From Ariolimax columbianus (Eukaryota > Mollusca > Gastropoda > Stylommatophora > Arionidae): a DNA stretch of 64,000 nucleotides. The translations under genes and the position numbers were made by a program. The notes under the pieces are model-generated. The model saw nothing but the letters and a program-made list of their open reading frames with translations. It made no database searches and had not been told where the DNA came from. Position 1 is the first letter of the stretch, and every line of letters begins with the position of its first letter. Location of the stretch: positions 13,001,318-13,065,317 of the forward strand of contig JAVGWX010000011.1 of assembly GCA_036924085.1 (NCBI GenBank). The letters are read 5' to 3'. Positions 52,868 to 63,987 of this stretch are shown here, in pieces.

Positions 52868-53231
52868 AGGGGTGGGGAGGGGGAGCGAAGGAAGAAGGGA
52901 AGAAAGACGGTGGCAGGAAGATATAATAGGGGCAAAAGACACTGAGAGAGGGAGGTGGATTGAGACATGGAGGGATAAGGAGAAGGCAGGAGAGAGCGAA
53001 ATGAAGAGGAAAAGGAAAAACAAGGAGATGATGAGAGAGAGGGAAAAGGACAGGGAGGTAGGGAGAATAATATATATATAGAGAGAGTGAGTGGAAGAGC
53101 AAGGAATGAAAAAGAAATAGTGACGGAGAGAGAGAGATGGAGAGAGAGAGAGAGAGTCAGAGAGGGAGATAGAAACACACGAAGAGAAAGACAAAAAAGA
53201 GAACCGGTGAGAGCGAGAGGGAAAGAGAAAC

Positions 53232-53272
<41 letters not shown>

Positions 53273-53480
53273 ACGGAAGAGATATGGAGAGAGACGAAGA
53301 TAGAAGGAGGTAAGGAGAGAGATGGACAAAGCTTGGAAGAGAGAAAAGTGAGAGCGGAGAGGAAAGAGAGGAGTGATAGAGTTAAATAAAGGACGAGACC
53401 GAGAGAGAGAGATATAGAGATAGAGACAGATATAGAGACAGATATAGAGATAGAGAGAACGAGAGATAGAGTGAGAGAGA
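52828..53480. repeat. GA-rich low-complexity tract
   Basis: Pure (GA)n at 52830-52862, then ~600 bp of purine-rich sequence with further GAGA blocks (53118-53155, 53238-53268) and a GATA/GACA-like end. Strand asymmetric; long Ser/Leu frames on the minus strand are artefacts. Confidence 0.9.
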
Positions 53481-53564
53481 GTCTAACAGCCTTACGGCAA
53501 ACAATATTTCCTGAGGTATGGAAGTCCGGGACAAATTGTGGTTTATGAGCATAATATTATCTAT

Positions 53565-54460
53565 ACCTTGGACAGTATGTTTCACCTGACCCTGACTACT
53601 AACATAGTCTGATTAGTATGTTTAACCTGACTCTGACTAACATAGTCTGATCAGTATGTTTCACCTGACCCTGACTAACATAGTCTGATTAGTATGTTTC
53701 ATCTGAGACTGAATAACAGTCTTTTCAGCATGTTTCACCTGACCCTAATATAGTCTGATCAGTATGTTTCACCTGACCCTGACTAACATAGTCTGTTCAG
53801 CATGTTTCACCTGACTCTGACTAACATAGTCCGATCAGTATGTTTCACCTGACCCTGACTAACATAGTCTGATCAGTATGTTTCACCTGACCCTGACTAA
53901 CATTGTCTGATCAATATGTTTCACCTGACCCTGACTAACATTGTCTGATCAGTATGTTTCACCTGACCCTGACTAACATAGTCTGATCAATATGTTTCAC
54001 CTGCCCTGACTAACATAGTCTGATCAGTATGTTTCACCTGACCCTGACTAACATTGTCTGATCAGTATGTTTCACCTGGCCCTGACTAACATTGTCTGAT
54101 CAGTATGTTTCACCTGACCCTGACTAACATAGTCTGATCAGTATGTTTCACCTGACCCCGACTAACATAGTCTGATCAGCCTGTTTCACCTGCCCTGACA
54201 TAGTCTGATCAGCATTGTTCGCCTGCCCTGACATAGTCTAATCAGTATGTTTCACCTGAGCCTAACATAGTCTAATCAGTATGTTTCACCTGAGCCTAAC
54301 ATAGTCTAATCAGTATGTTTCACCTGAGCCTAACATAGTCTAATCAGTATGTTTCACCTGCCCCTAACTTATTCTGATCAGTATGTTTTACCTGACCCTA
54401 ACATATTCTGATCAGTATGTTTCATCTGACCCTAACATAATCTGATGAGTATGTTTTTCT
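53565..54460 (-). repeat. 38-bp array related to the VNTR of the VNTR-core element, inverted, no core found
   Basis: About 22 units of AGTCTGATCAGTATGTTTCA plus CCTGACCCTGACTAACAT on the + strand, whose reverse complement matches the 37-bp unit at 29930-30320. Units shorten to ~30 bp from 54190 on (CTGAGCCTAACATAG). It lies opposite in orientation to the array at 51895. Confidence 0.88.
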
Positions 54461-54474
54461 GGACTGCTCACTAG

Positions 54475-54725
54475 CCTCCTCCCTCCCATGTTGGGGGATG
54501 CAGTTTCCTTCTTTCACTCCGTTGTTCTGATTTTGCTAGCACTCTATGACAGACGGTTATTAGCTGATCTGTTGATGTTTCTCTCCCACTTATAACGCCC
54601 ACTTCCTCTTGCATGCCTGCCTCAACCGTTCTCTCCAATATTGTTTTCTTCAGTATATTGTGTCTTTTTATGAATTGTACGTTTGATTTATTCTCAGTTC
54701 TTTTGTAAGCTACAAAAATCAACCA
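54475..54725 (-). pseudogene. RTE-like LINE C-terminal fragment
   Basis: Minus strand frame NVQFIKRHNILKKTILERTV, then HRVLAKSEQRSERRKLHPP, parallel to FGHIKRHNGLERTVMEGMV and the LARERVSFRQTV end of the copy at 26995. Confidence 0.65.
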
Positions 54726-54849
54726 TTCCTCAGCTTTGGTCGGAAATGAAATGGTAAAGACTTCATTTTAGTTACCACTGGTGTGCTGGTTAACTTACAT
54801 CCTCGCTGTGTTTCTGTCTGAAAGTATGTTTACTGGAGCATTCCGGTAG

Positions 54850-54908
54850 CGGATGTTGAACCCCGTACCTTTGCATAGAAAGCGAGCCCTCGACCACTGT
54901 GAAAATCA
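54850..54908 (-). mobile_element. tRNA-like SINE head fragment
   Basis: Minus strand: CACAGTGGTCGAGGGCTCGC (A-box-like) and GTACGGGGTTCAACATCC (B-box-like) at tRNA-like spacing. No body recognised. Confidence 0.4.
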
Positions 54909-55014
54909 AGATATGTACAATCATTTATGATTGATTTTGTTCACGTAGATATGTAATCCTATGTCCCCTGTCACTGTGGCTATACTCTCTCCATTCTTTA
55001 TCTGAGATTTTGTT

Positions 55015-56330
55015 CTTCTGTTGTCCTCATCACCATCACCATCCTCATCACCATCACCATCCTCACCATCATCACCATCACCATCCTCATCACCACCATC
55101 ATCACCATCCTCATCACCATCCTCATCCCCATCACCATCCTCACCACCATCCTCATCACCATCCTCATCACCACCATCATCACCATCCTCATCACCATCC
55201 TCATCCCCATCACCATCCTCACCACCATCCTCATCACCATCCTCACCATCCTCACCATCATCACCATCACCATCCTCATCCCCATCACCATCCTCATCAC
55301 CATCCTCATCACCACCATCATCACCATCCTCATCACCATCCTCATCCCCATCACCATCCTCATCACCATCCTCACCATCCTCACCATCCTCACCATCATC
55401 ACCATCACCATCCTCATCACCATCACCATCCTCATCACCATCACCATCCTCACCATCATCACCATCACCATCCTCATCACCATCACCATCCTCATCACCA
55501 CCATCATCACCATCCTCATCACCATCCTCATCCCCATCACCATCCTCACCACCATCCTCATCACCATCCTCATCACCACCATCATCACCATCCTCATCAC
55601 CATCCTCATCACCATCACCATCCTCATCACCACCATCATCACCATCCTCATCACCATCCTCATCCCCATCACCATCCTCATCACCATCCTCACCATCCTC
55701 ACCATCCTCACCATCATCACCATCACCATCCTCATCCCCATCACCATCCTCACCACCATCCTCATCACCATCACCATCCTCACCATCATCACCATCACCA
55801 TCCTCATCACCATCACCATCCTCATCACCACCATCATCACCATCCTCATCACCATCCTCATCCCCATCACCATCCTCATCACCATCCTCACCATCCTCAC
55901 CATCCTCACCATCATCACCATCACCATCCTCATCACCATCACCATCCTCATCACCATCATCATCACCAGCATCACCACCATCATCACCATCACCATCCTC
56001 ATCACCATCCTCATCACATCACCATCCTCACCACCACCATCCTCATCACCATCACCATCCTCATCACCATCATCATCACCAGCATCACCACCATCATCAC
56101 CATCACCATCCTCATCACCATCCTCATCCCCATCACCATCCTCACCACCATCCTCATCACATCACCAGCATCACCACCATCATCCTCACCACCATCCTCA
56201 TCACCATCACCATCACCATCCTCATCACATCACCATCCTCACCACCACCACCATCATCATCACCATCATCATCACCAGCATCATCACCATCAACATCATC
56301 AGCATCATTATCATCACCATAATATACCTT
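55015..56330. repeat. 1.3-kb compound CATCAC/CCTCAT array
   Basis: Every triplet is a CAT/CAC/CCT/TCA/ACC-type permutation: units CATCACCATCCTCATCACCA and variants with CCC. A larger cycle (CACCATCCTCACCATCATCA etc., about 150 bp) recurs. Period is a multiple of three, so several frames stay open: His/Pro- and Ser/Pro-rich of 430-455 codons on +, Met/Val-rich of 339 on -. I do not annotate them as genes. Confidence 0.96.
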
Positions 56331-56454
56331 GTCAATCCAGATGGCGATGTTGGAACCATCCATTTCGTTCACTCTAATTACTTTTACTGAAATCCGGACC
56401 CGTTTGTATAGTCTAAAGTTTGCAGCTATGGTTTTTACATGGTGAGGAAGTGGT

Positions 56455-56812
56455 CAAAGAAACAGCACAGCAAATAAGTTATCAGCAGCAAGATACACAT
56501 AGGAGGCAGCTTGCATCAGGGTCAGCGAACAAGAGCTGACCACGACTCAATTCCGTCTCCAAGCGGCGGCCCTGGAAACAGGCTTCACTGGTGTAGTCTG
56601 GTTAAGCGAGTTTTGATCGAAGTGGGAAGGCAAACCAGAGACCCAACGTATTCGGACCAACATGTGCAGCTATCGTAGCCTCGCTGTAAACTACGGAATA
56701 ACGTTCTTTTTTGGAATGAGCGCCGAAGAAGAAGAAGAAGAAGAAGAAGAAGAAGAAGAAGAAGAAGAAGAAGAAGAAGAAGAAGAAGAAGAAGAAGAAG
56801 AAGAAAAAGAAA
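56455..56812 (+). mobile_element. SINE-B copy with (GAA)n tail
   Basis: From GCACAGCAAATAAGTTATCA through CATCAGGGTCAGCGAACAAG, GAGCTGACCACGACTC, GGCGGCCCTGGAAACAGGC, GCTATCGTAGCCTCGCTGTA, AACTACGGAATAACGTTC to a GAA tail at 56726-56812. The central block is diverged (ATTCGGACCAACATGTGCAG). Confidence 0.72.
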
Positions 56813-57199
56813 AAGAGGAAGAGAAAGAAGAATACGGACCAGTACAAGAAGAACACAAAGAAGAAAACAAAATGACAAGCAGAGAAGAAGAAAAAGAAGA
56901 AGAAGACAAGGTGAGGTTTCCAATCCCGTGCATAGCCTTCTGGGGTCGCCTGTCACGATCTTCCTGAAAGAACACATGCCATGATATAACAATCACTCTC
57001 TTCTACTATTGACCATAGAGATTTTCTCTCATGTCATCTTGGCTTGTGTCGCCCACAGGAATCGCAGTTTCTATGACCAACATGGTTTTGTCACACCTAG
57101 CGACTTGAATGTCAGGTCACAGTGCTGCAATCTTTGCTCCCCATTCAACATGGCTGGTTGTTATTTTCAAGTAGTTTTACAGGGCAATGAGGATTTGGT

Positions 57200-57265
57200 T
57201 ATATAGGGGATTGTGAGGTTGGTTGACAATCTCAATGGACCAGGTTCAAATCACACCGTTCTCAT
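57200..57265 (+). mobile_element. Possible tRNA-like SINE head
   Basis: GTGAGGTTGGTTGACA precedes CCAGGTTCAAATCACACC (good B box). The A-box match is poor. Confidence 0.3.
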
Positions 57266-57354
57266 TTGGCCGTACCGGGTATTTCGTGTGCTGTTTCAGT
57301 GTTTGACGCTTCTTCCATCTGTAAGGGGAGAGGGGACTGACCTCTGGTAAGGTA

Positions 57355-57775
57355 AAATATACTGATCGGTCAATGTTAGTCAGGGTCAGGGAGAGGAGAC
57401 TGACGTCTGGTCAGATAAAGCATACTGACCAGGGTCATGTAAAATATACTGTCAAAGGACAACCCCAACCCTCTCCTCTATTTCCATGTGGGTGTTCCTG
57501 GAAATTGGCTGTTTTCAGGGCAGCCTGGTTAACGAGGTGGGGTATCGACGTGATCCCTGTGGTAGTGATCAACACGCAGATGAAGCCAAGCATAGCACAA
57601 CCGCACGGAAAATCTCAGTACACATTCATCAGCACCCTCGGGATGTGACGCAAACCCCTGTAATCCTCCACTTTACCACAATTTCACTTTACCATGTACA
57701 AAAGAGTAATCTTTCTCATTGTGGGAATTCAACAACAACAACAACAGCAACAACAACAGCAACAACAACAACCCA
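57355..57775 (+). mobile_element. VNTR-core-CAA element (copy 5), short array
   Basis: Array remnants 57355-57455 (ATACTGATCGGTCAATGTTA, GTCAGGGTCAGGGAGAGG, CATACTGACCAGGGTCATG). The core runs 57490-57710 (CTGGAAATTGGCTGTTTTCA, GACGTGATCCCTGTGGTAG, CACGCAGATGAAGCCAAGCA, CACCCTCGGGATGTGACG, AAAAGAGTAATCTTTCTCAT) and the tail of CAACAACAACAACAGCAA repeats spans 57730-57772, the best preserved of the family. Confidence 0.8.
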
Positions 57776-57779
57776 TAAG

Positions 57780-58298
57780 TAAATGGACAACTGACGCAGC
57801 AGCTGCACAGTTCGACATTTTCAGCAAAGAAAACGACTGAGCACGTACGGAGACCCCCAAGTGCGATGTACTCGGTTTAGTTAATCATTTGCCATTTGCA
57901 GTTGTTTCGTGGCATTTACTCAAGCTTCGATAATTACAACAAATGAACAATTCAGGCTGCACTCTTCAGTTACGTCGTTAGAACTGCTTGTCAACAAAAT
58001 TACATGTATTTGTTTGACGTTAATAAATCCATTTGGTGGTATCAGATATTTGAAAGAGAAAGTGTCGTAGCCAAATGACTAGTAGTGCCGAATCGCGACG
58101 TAAGCTTGCATGTGTGTGGATTCATGAACGAGCAAGGTCGTACCTATATGGGAAGAACGTAGGTCAATGTTATCAGATAACAGGTTCTGCTGTCAGGGAT
58201 AAGGTGTTGTAGACTTCATTGAACAAGGCCACGTCTTATTCATGAAGTTGGGTTGTTAGTTTTTTGTCTTGTTACATCCAATCTTAGTAAACCAGGTG
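57780..58298. other. No supported feature
   Basis: Unique-looking AT-rich DNA. Confidence 0.5.
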
Positions 58299-58299
58299 C

Positions 58300-58480
58300 C
58301 TATTTCACTTAACTCAAATTAACTCAACTCAACAACTCAACTCAGCTCAGCTTAACTAAACTCAACTTAACTCAGCTCAGCTCAACTCAACTCAACTCGA
58401 TTTGACTTGACTTAACGTGTTTATACTGGTTTAGAAGGCTCTGCAGAGTTTATATGCAACCAGGTTCTTGGAGAGTGGTT
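58300..58480 (-). mobile_element. 3' end of the TTAAG-tail LINE, with AACTC-type tail
   Basis: Minus strand: GAACCTGGTTGCATATAAAC, CTCTGCAGAGCCTTCTAAAC, CAGTATAAACACGTTAAGTC, then GAGTT/GAGCT pentamers (58305-58400 on +). Parallel to 12738-12826. Confidence 0.65.
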
Positions 58481-58529
58481 AACCGATGTGTCAGTCCATC
58501 TCAATAGACCCACCACTAGAGCATAGTAA

Positions 58530-58765
58530 ACCCGCAGCCTGTTAGGCGCCATCTATGCTGCTCTTAACAAACCACCTAACCATGGCCGGTGTTATGCCAT
58601 GTCAAACAGTTAGTCGCATCTTACGACATGCTCCCTGTGGGCTAGTGGGGCTATTCTTATCTTTGTCAAACACAAAGCCTCCGGTGGACCAGTGGTGACT
58701 TTATGTCTGGATTGACTGGGATCTGAACCACGTAAATTTACCATTAATGTCTGTGCTCTACTGCT
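58530..58765. mobile_element. Possible mollusc-type SINE fragment
   Basis: Contains TAGTCGCATCTTACGACATG, CTCCCTGTGGGCTAGTGGGG and TATTCTTATC, which from memory resembles a repeat widespread in molluscan genomes, and a B-box-like GGGATCTGAACCAC near 58735. Not verified. Confidence 0.3.
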
Positions 58766-58924
58766 ATGCTATTTAGAAACTCAAATCTACAAGAGCATTT
58801 AGCTGGCATTCTTGAAAACACAAAAGCAGCTTCGGTTATGTTTGGGGAGAACAACTGTAACGTGAAATTACATTTTTTGTACACTTGATAGCATTCGAGT
58901 GTGGAGATGCTAACCTCATTTTAA

Positions 58925-58975
58925 AAATAGGTGCTGAAATCGGATGGACTGAGAATTAAGAGAAAAAACAATGTA
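58925..58975 (+). mobile_element. Relic of the SINE central domain
   Basis: GTGCTGAAATCGGATGGACT GAGAATTAAGAG (two abutting segments) corresponds to the central block of SINE-C, without flanks. Confidence 0.4.
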
Positions 58976-58991
58976 TCATAATCATTATCAG

Positions 58992-59671
58992 AGTACTGCA
59001 TCATTAGTCTTCTTTGTGCTTGTGCCTCTTTGAGTACTGCATCATTAGTCTTCTTTGTGCTTGTGCCTCTTTGAGTACTGCATCATTAGTCTTCTTTGTG
59101 TCTGTGCCTCTTTGAGTACTGCATCATTAGTCTTCTTTGTGCTTGTGCCTCTTTGAGTACTGCATCATTAGTCTTCTTTGTGCTTGTGCCTCTTTGAGTA
59201 CTGCATCATTAGTCTTCTTTGTGCTTGTGCCTCTTTGAGTACTGCATCATTAGTCTTCTTTGTGCTTGTGCCTCTTTGAGTACTGCCTCATTAGTCTTCT
59301 TTGTGCTTATGCCTCTTTGAGTACTGCATCATTAGTCTTCTTTGTGCTTGTGCCTCTTTGAGTACTGCCTCATTAGTCTTCTTTGTGCTTGTGCCTCTTT
59401 GAGTACTGCATCATTAGTCTTCTTTGTGCTTGTGCCTCTTTGAGTACTGCCTCATTAGACTTCTTTGTACTTGTGCCTCTTTGAGTACTGCATCATTAGT
59501 CTTCTTTGTGCTTGTGCCTCTTTGAGTACTGCATCATTAGTCTTCTTTGTGCTTGTGCCTCGTTGAGTACTGCATCATTAGTCTTCTTTGTGCTTGTGCC
59601 TCTTTGAGTACTGCATCATTAGTCTTCTTTGTGCTTGTGCCTCGTTGAGTACTGCATCATTAGTCTTCTTT
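58992..59671. repeat. 41-bp minisatellite grown from LINE coding sequence
   Basis: About 16.5 units of GAGTACTGCATCATTAGTCT plus TCTTTGTGCTTGTGCCTCTT and T. On the minus strand the first unit continues in frame from a LINE reading FYRKMVRSLWTAKKTNDAVL, so the unit is the segment encoding TNDAVLKEAQAQ. Few variants (CTTAT, CGTTG, CCTCA). Confidence 0.94.
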
Positions 59672-60265
59672 GCAGTCCATAGGCTTCGCACCATTTTTCT
59701 GTAAAACTACATATTTGCTGGATCCAAAGATCTATGCGCTTGCTTGCTGATTGTCCATGATTCATTGTCATATGTCAGTACTGGTTCCACGTAGCATCTT
59801 CTTCTTCTTCTTCGTCGTACGCAGTCAGACGTCAACCTTTATTTTTTCGAAAAAAGCAGCGGTCATCCTGAGGCTGTCGACACTGCCATAGAGCTTGTCT
59901 AGTGTTGCCACTGGTGATGGCCACATCTGCTCTCTCTGATCCTCGTATGTCGGGCAGTTTTGCAGCAAATGCTCAGCGATCATTTTCCCGGTACCACACG
60001 GGCATTCGTCAGTGCCATCTATCTTCAATTTGTTGAATAGGTGGTACCTCAGTCTATTGGTTCCACGTAGCATCTAATTACTCTTTTTCTCAGTTCCATC
60101 GGCAAGGGTTTGTTGCACAATATTTTTTTCATGGACTGATAGAGCGATTTAGCTTGAGCTAGTCTGCATTTTTTGTTCGTAATTGCATCTTCCATCTGAT
60201 ATATACTACACCGGAAAAACTTATGAGTAAGCCGAACGAAAGAACAAAGGGGAAAGACGCATGTT
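59672..60265 (-). pseudogene. RTE-like LINE C-terminal part, split by a younger LINE
   Basis: Minus strand: MEDAITNKKCRLAQAKSLYQ, MKKILCNKPLPMELRKRVIR and CYVEP at 60260-60060. It resumes at 59782 with VLTYDNESWTISKQAHRSL, then a stop in place of Trp, FYRKMVRSLWTAKKTND, and the 41-bp array. The interrupting element is the GAA-tail LINE at 59800. Confidence 0.85.
59783..60075 (-). mobile_element. 5'-truncated GAA-tail LINE with 17-bp target duplication
   Basis: GGTTCCACGTAGCATCT at 59783-59799 and 60059-60075. The 259-bp insert encodes the last ~80 codons of the RNase H LINE (RLRYHLFNKLKIDGTDECPC, GTGKMIAEHLLQNC, DKLYGSVDSLRMTAAFFEKI) and a (GAA)n tail at 59800-59813. Confidence 0.95.
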
Positions 60266-60269
60266 AAAC

Positions 60270-60975
60270 TAGGAATTTGTTTATAGTAAGAAAAGCTACA
60301 TGCAAACTGTGTGGTTTTCAGGGTAAACAGTGCAGGCTTCAAGGGGCGATAGAGAAACGTTGTAATTAGAACTGGTAACCTCGTAATGTAGAAGCTATCG
60401 CCATGAAACTGAGCTGCAAATGACAGGAAGCTGGTTGTTCTGAAAGGTGGTTAGGAGACATGAATGAATAGTCTGCTTAAGCTGAGACACCTCGATGCCG
60501 GTGACTAAGTTTTGACCACCGACTCCAAGAATACGTAGTTGTTTGCTCTTGTGGAAGGCCACGAATCGCTTCCGACTACCTTATAACCCCTACAGACTTT
60601 GGTGAAGTACAAGAGAATTGGAGCGGCACAAGATATGTAGAGGCGTATCCATCGTTGCTCCCATAGAGTACCTCTAAGTGTTCACACTCTGCTCAGGAAG
60701 TTCATGGATGACGCTACAAGACTGATGCATCGATTAATATGTGCATCAGAAGTAAGTCTCATCACCAGGTATGCTAATTACTCCGTTAGATTTACGTAGC
60801 TTCCATGGACAGTGATTCCTACCTCATGCGGACCACTGCAATGCCTTTGAATCTTAGCATTCGTCAAGTTTAGGTGTGCAGATGATGGCAGGTTGGTAAG
60901 AGGTGTCAGTATCTGAGAGTCTGAACGTAGTAATTAGGTCGTCGTCTACGTGGTCAACATGTGAAGTAGTGCGAG
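60270..60975. other. No supported feature
   Basis: About 700 bp with no recognisable repeat or domain. Confidence 0.5.
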
Positions 60976-60978
60976 AAG

Positions 60979-61330
<352 letters not shown>

Positions 61331-61334
61331 CATG

Positions 61335-62085
61335 CCTATCTGTTTGTCTATGTCTGTTTCCTTGTCTGTCCGCCTATACGCCAGTCTTTTGGTTGTTCTT
61401 CATGTACGGCTCTCTGTATGTCTGTCTACCTGTACGGTCTATAAGCTTGTCTATCTTTCTATCTGCCTACCTATTTTCCCGTTTGCCACTCTGTCTCGCT
61501 ATATGTACATTGAGAATGGCATTCCCAAAAAAGTTATACGGATTACCACGCAACTTAAAACCACTCAAACACACATATCACATCAGTAACACATTAAGAA
61601 AAAATAGAATAACAATAGCAAATAAGGACTCGTTATTTATGTTTGCTGTAAGTGTTAAATTGGGTGTGGTCCAAATTGAACTACATAGTAACAAGTGGTC
61701 TCGTGATATGTTCCTCTGATCTTCCTTGGGAAAATTGGAGTGGCTTTTTCCTTGCTATGTAGTAAGTTCAAGAGTTGCGTTTCTTTTTATCTACAATGAC
61801 AAGTAAAGAGATGTTGAGAGCTACAGGAAAAAACATCTTTTGGTTGGCTTTACTTTAAAGAAATTACTGTATCCGTCCATTATCTAGGAGTTTTCTTGTT
61901 GGTTGATATATTCAAGGGCTACTGTTAATTTCCTAGATAAGGGTCACTAATAGATCCTTGTAGGATGCTGTAAATAGAATGGCGTTGAGTGGACCTACTT
62001 TTTACATTGTGTCCACTTTTGTTTAGAAGTAGTCTGTGGGTGAGAAATAGATGTTCATGTTGTGTTCGTCTTCTACGACCGAAGG
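61335..62085. other. No supported feature
   Basis: Degenerate TGTC motifs fade out by ~61500; beyond that nothing is recognised. Confidence 0.45.
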
Positions 62086-62089
62086 TGCA

Positions 62090-62315
62090 GCTTTTCTTCT
62101 TCTTCTTCTTTTTCAATTTCATATTCTTTTTCTTCAACTTCTTCTTCTTCAACTTCTTCTTCATCTTCTTCTTCCACATCTTCTTCTTCGTCTTCTTCTT
62201 CATCTTCTTCTCGTTCATCACAATCTTCTTCTTCATCTTCTTCTTCTTTTTATTCTTCTTCGTCGTCTTCTTTCCTTCCCCCCTCCCCTATTTCTTCTTC
62301 TTCTTCTTTGATCAA
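62090..62315. repeat. TTC-rich microsatellite
   Basis: (CTT)n with ATC, AAC and TTT interruptions. All + frames open (Phe, Leu or Ser rich). No adjoining LINE or SINE 3' end identified. Confidence 0.9.
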
Positions 62316-62489
62316 CCGATGCCCTGCGCCTACTCTAGTGAGGTTCACGAAGCAGACTGTGTTTCAAGTCTTTGCCAGTCCACCACAGCTTTTCGAACAT
62401 GTTTGCTCCCCCGGACCAGTCTTCATGTTTGACTGCGTAAATCAGCATTGATTTACTAAAGGAAGGCCGTGCTTAACAAATCTATTATA

Positions 62490-63515
62490 ATTCATGGAAG
62501 AGTTACTAAAAGGATAGATGGAGGGTAGCCAGTGGATGTTCTTTATCTAGATTTTGCAAAAGCTGTGATCTATTACCTCATCAAAGATAATTTAGGAAGT
62601 TAAAATCACATGGAATAGGTGGGGAAATTGCCAAATGGATTGAAAAGTGGTTAGCGGTAAGAAGGTAGAGAGTGGGCGTAAATAGGGAGTACTTGAGTGG
62701 TGTGTAGTAAAGAGTGGAGTGCCACAGGGCTCAGTATTGGGACCAGTTTTGTTCTTGATAAACATAAACGATTGGACAATGATATTGGATCCATGCTTGC
62801 AAAATTACAGAATGGGCGAGAACAATATTATAAATATAGAAAAGGAAAGGGACCTAGGGGTTTTAATAGATCATACAGGTAAGGTGAGTGAGCAAGTCCA
62901 GGTAGCAGTGAAAAGGGTAAATGCAATTTTAGGAAAGATAAAACGAAATATTGAACATAGGAGCAAGGAAGTGATAGTCAAACTGTATAAAGCATTAGTC
63001 AGATCTAGATTGGAATACTGTGTACAGGTGTGGAGTCCTTATCGTAGAGGGAATACAAACATGCTGAAAAGGATACAAAGAAGAGCCACACGATAGTGGG
63101 ATTCCAAAATTACAGTTATGAGGAAAGACTCAGAAAATCCGGCCTCTAGTGTCTAGAAAAAAGAGAAGAATTCGAGGTGACAATACGGGTTTATAAGAAA
63201 ATTAAAGGAAATGATAAACTAGACTATAACATGTTTGTTTTTAAAATACAGCCATCTACAAGAACAAGAGGGCACAGCTACAAATTAACTAAAAGAAAAG
63301 GTCCAAATTATATGTAAGAATATATCTTCTTAGTCAGAGAGTGATGAATGCTTGGAATGAATTGCCACATGAAATAATGGAGGCAGGATCAATTAATTCA
63401 TCCAAAAATGGATTGGATGCACATCGTTTTTAGATCAAGAAAATGTTAAAGAAACTGGTTGAATAAAGATTATGTTATACCACTACAAAGACGTTATGTT
63501 AAGTTAAGTTAATTG
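62490..63515 (+). mobile_element. LINE with TTAAG tail, RT catalytic core deleted
   Basis: Blocks in order: FVDLDFAKA-like remnants at 62535-62570, GVPQGSVLGPVLFLININDW (RT motif B) at 62715-62780, then directly ENNIINIEKERDLGVLIDHT, KRVNAILGKIKRNIEHRSKE, KLYKALVRSRLEYCVQVWSP and LKRIQRRATR. The YADD motif that should lie between the B and DLGV blocks is missing, so an internal deletion of about 70 codons is inferred. Downstream: TRGHSYKLTKRK and a TTAAGTTAAGTTAA tail at 63496-63512. Resembles CR1/L2-type LINEs. Confidence 0.85.
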
Positions 63516-63524
63516 GAGTAGTCC

Positions 63525-63621
63525 TGTAGGATATGTTCTAGTGCTTGCTTAGGCGCCCCACAATCGCAAGGCGCGTTGTTTTTCAGACTCATACTGTGGA
63601 TGTGTGCCTTGAGTCTGGAAT
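63525..63621 (-). pseudogene. LINE tail fragment hosting a SINE-A
   Basis: Minus strand: RLKAHIHSMSLKNNAPCDCG then APKQALEHILQDYS, the Cys-Cys-His knuckle region after RNase H (final Cys replaced by Asp-Tyr). The sequence continues beyond the SINE at 63977-64000 (upstream in the ORF). Confidence 0.75.
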
Positions 63622-63987
63622 AGGGATCAAGATGCTGAGCAGCGCATGAGCTGTAGTGGTCAGCGACCCATAGCTGACTGCTAGCGTCAGGGCCAGAGAT
63701 GCCAAGACCCTTCTACACCTCCACGCGGTGATCCTGGATAACAGGCTGCAGCAGTGCAGACTGGCTAAGGAGAAGGGATCGAAGAGGTAATGCTAACCCG
63801 GTACTCAAAAACTGCTTGCTGAAGTCGGGTGTGTTGGACCGAAAGGTGCAAATATCGCAGTCAGGCTGTAAACTACGACACAACGCATTCCGTTCTCTGG
63901 ATTACATTCTGCTACTTAAGCCCTTTCAGGGTTTGGTAGTGGGAGATTGAGAACGAACGAAGAAGAAGAAGAAGAAGAGTCTGGAAT
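63611..63987 (+). mobile_element. Full-length SINE-A with 11-bp duplication
   Basis: GAGTCTGGAAT at 63611-63621 and 63977-63987. The insert runs from AGGGATCAAGATGCTGAGCA to GAGATTGAGAACGAACGAAG with (GAA)n. It is among the least diverged copies and is a good reference for the family. Confidence 0.95.
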
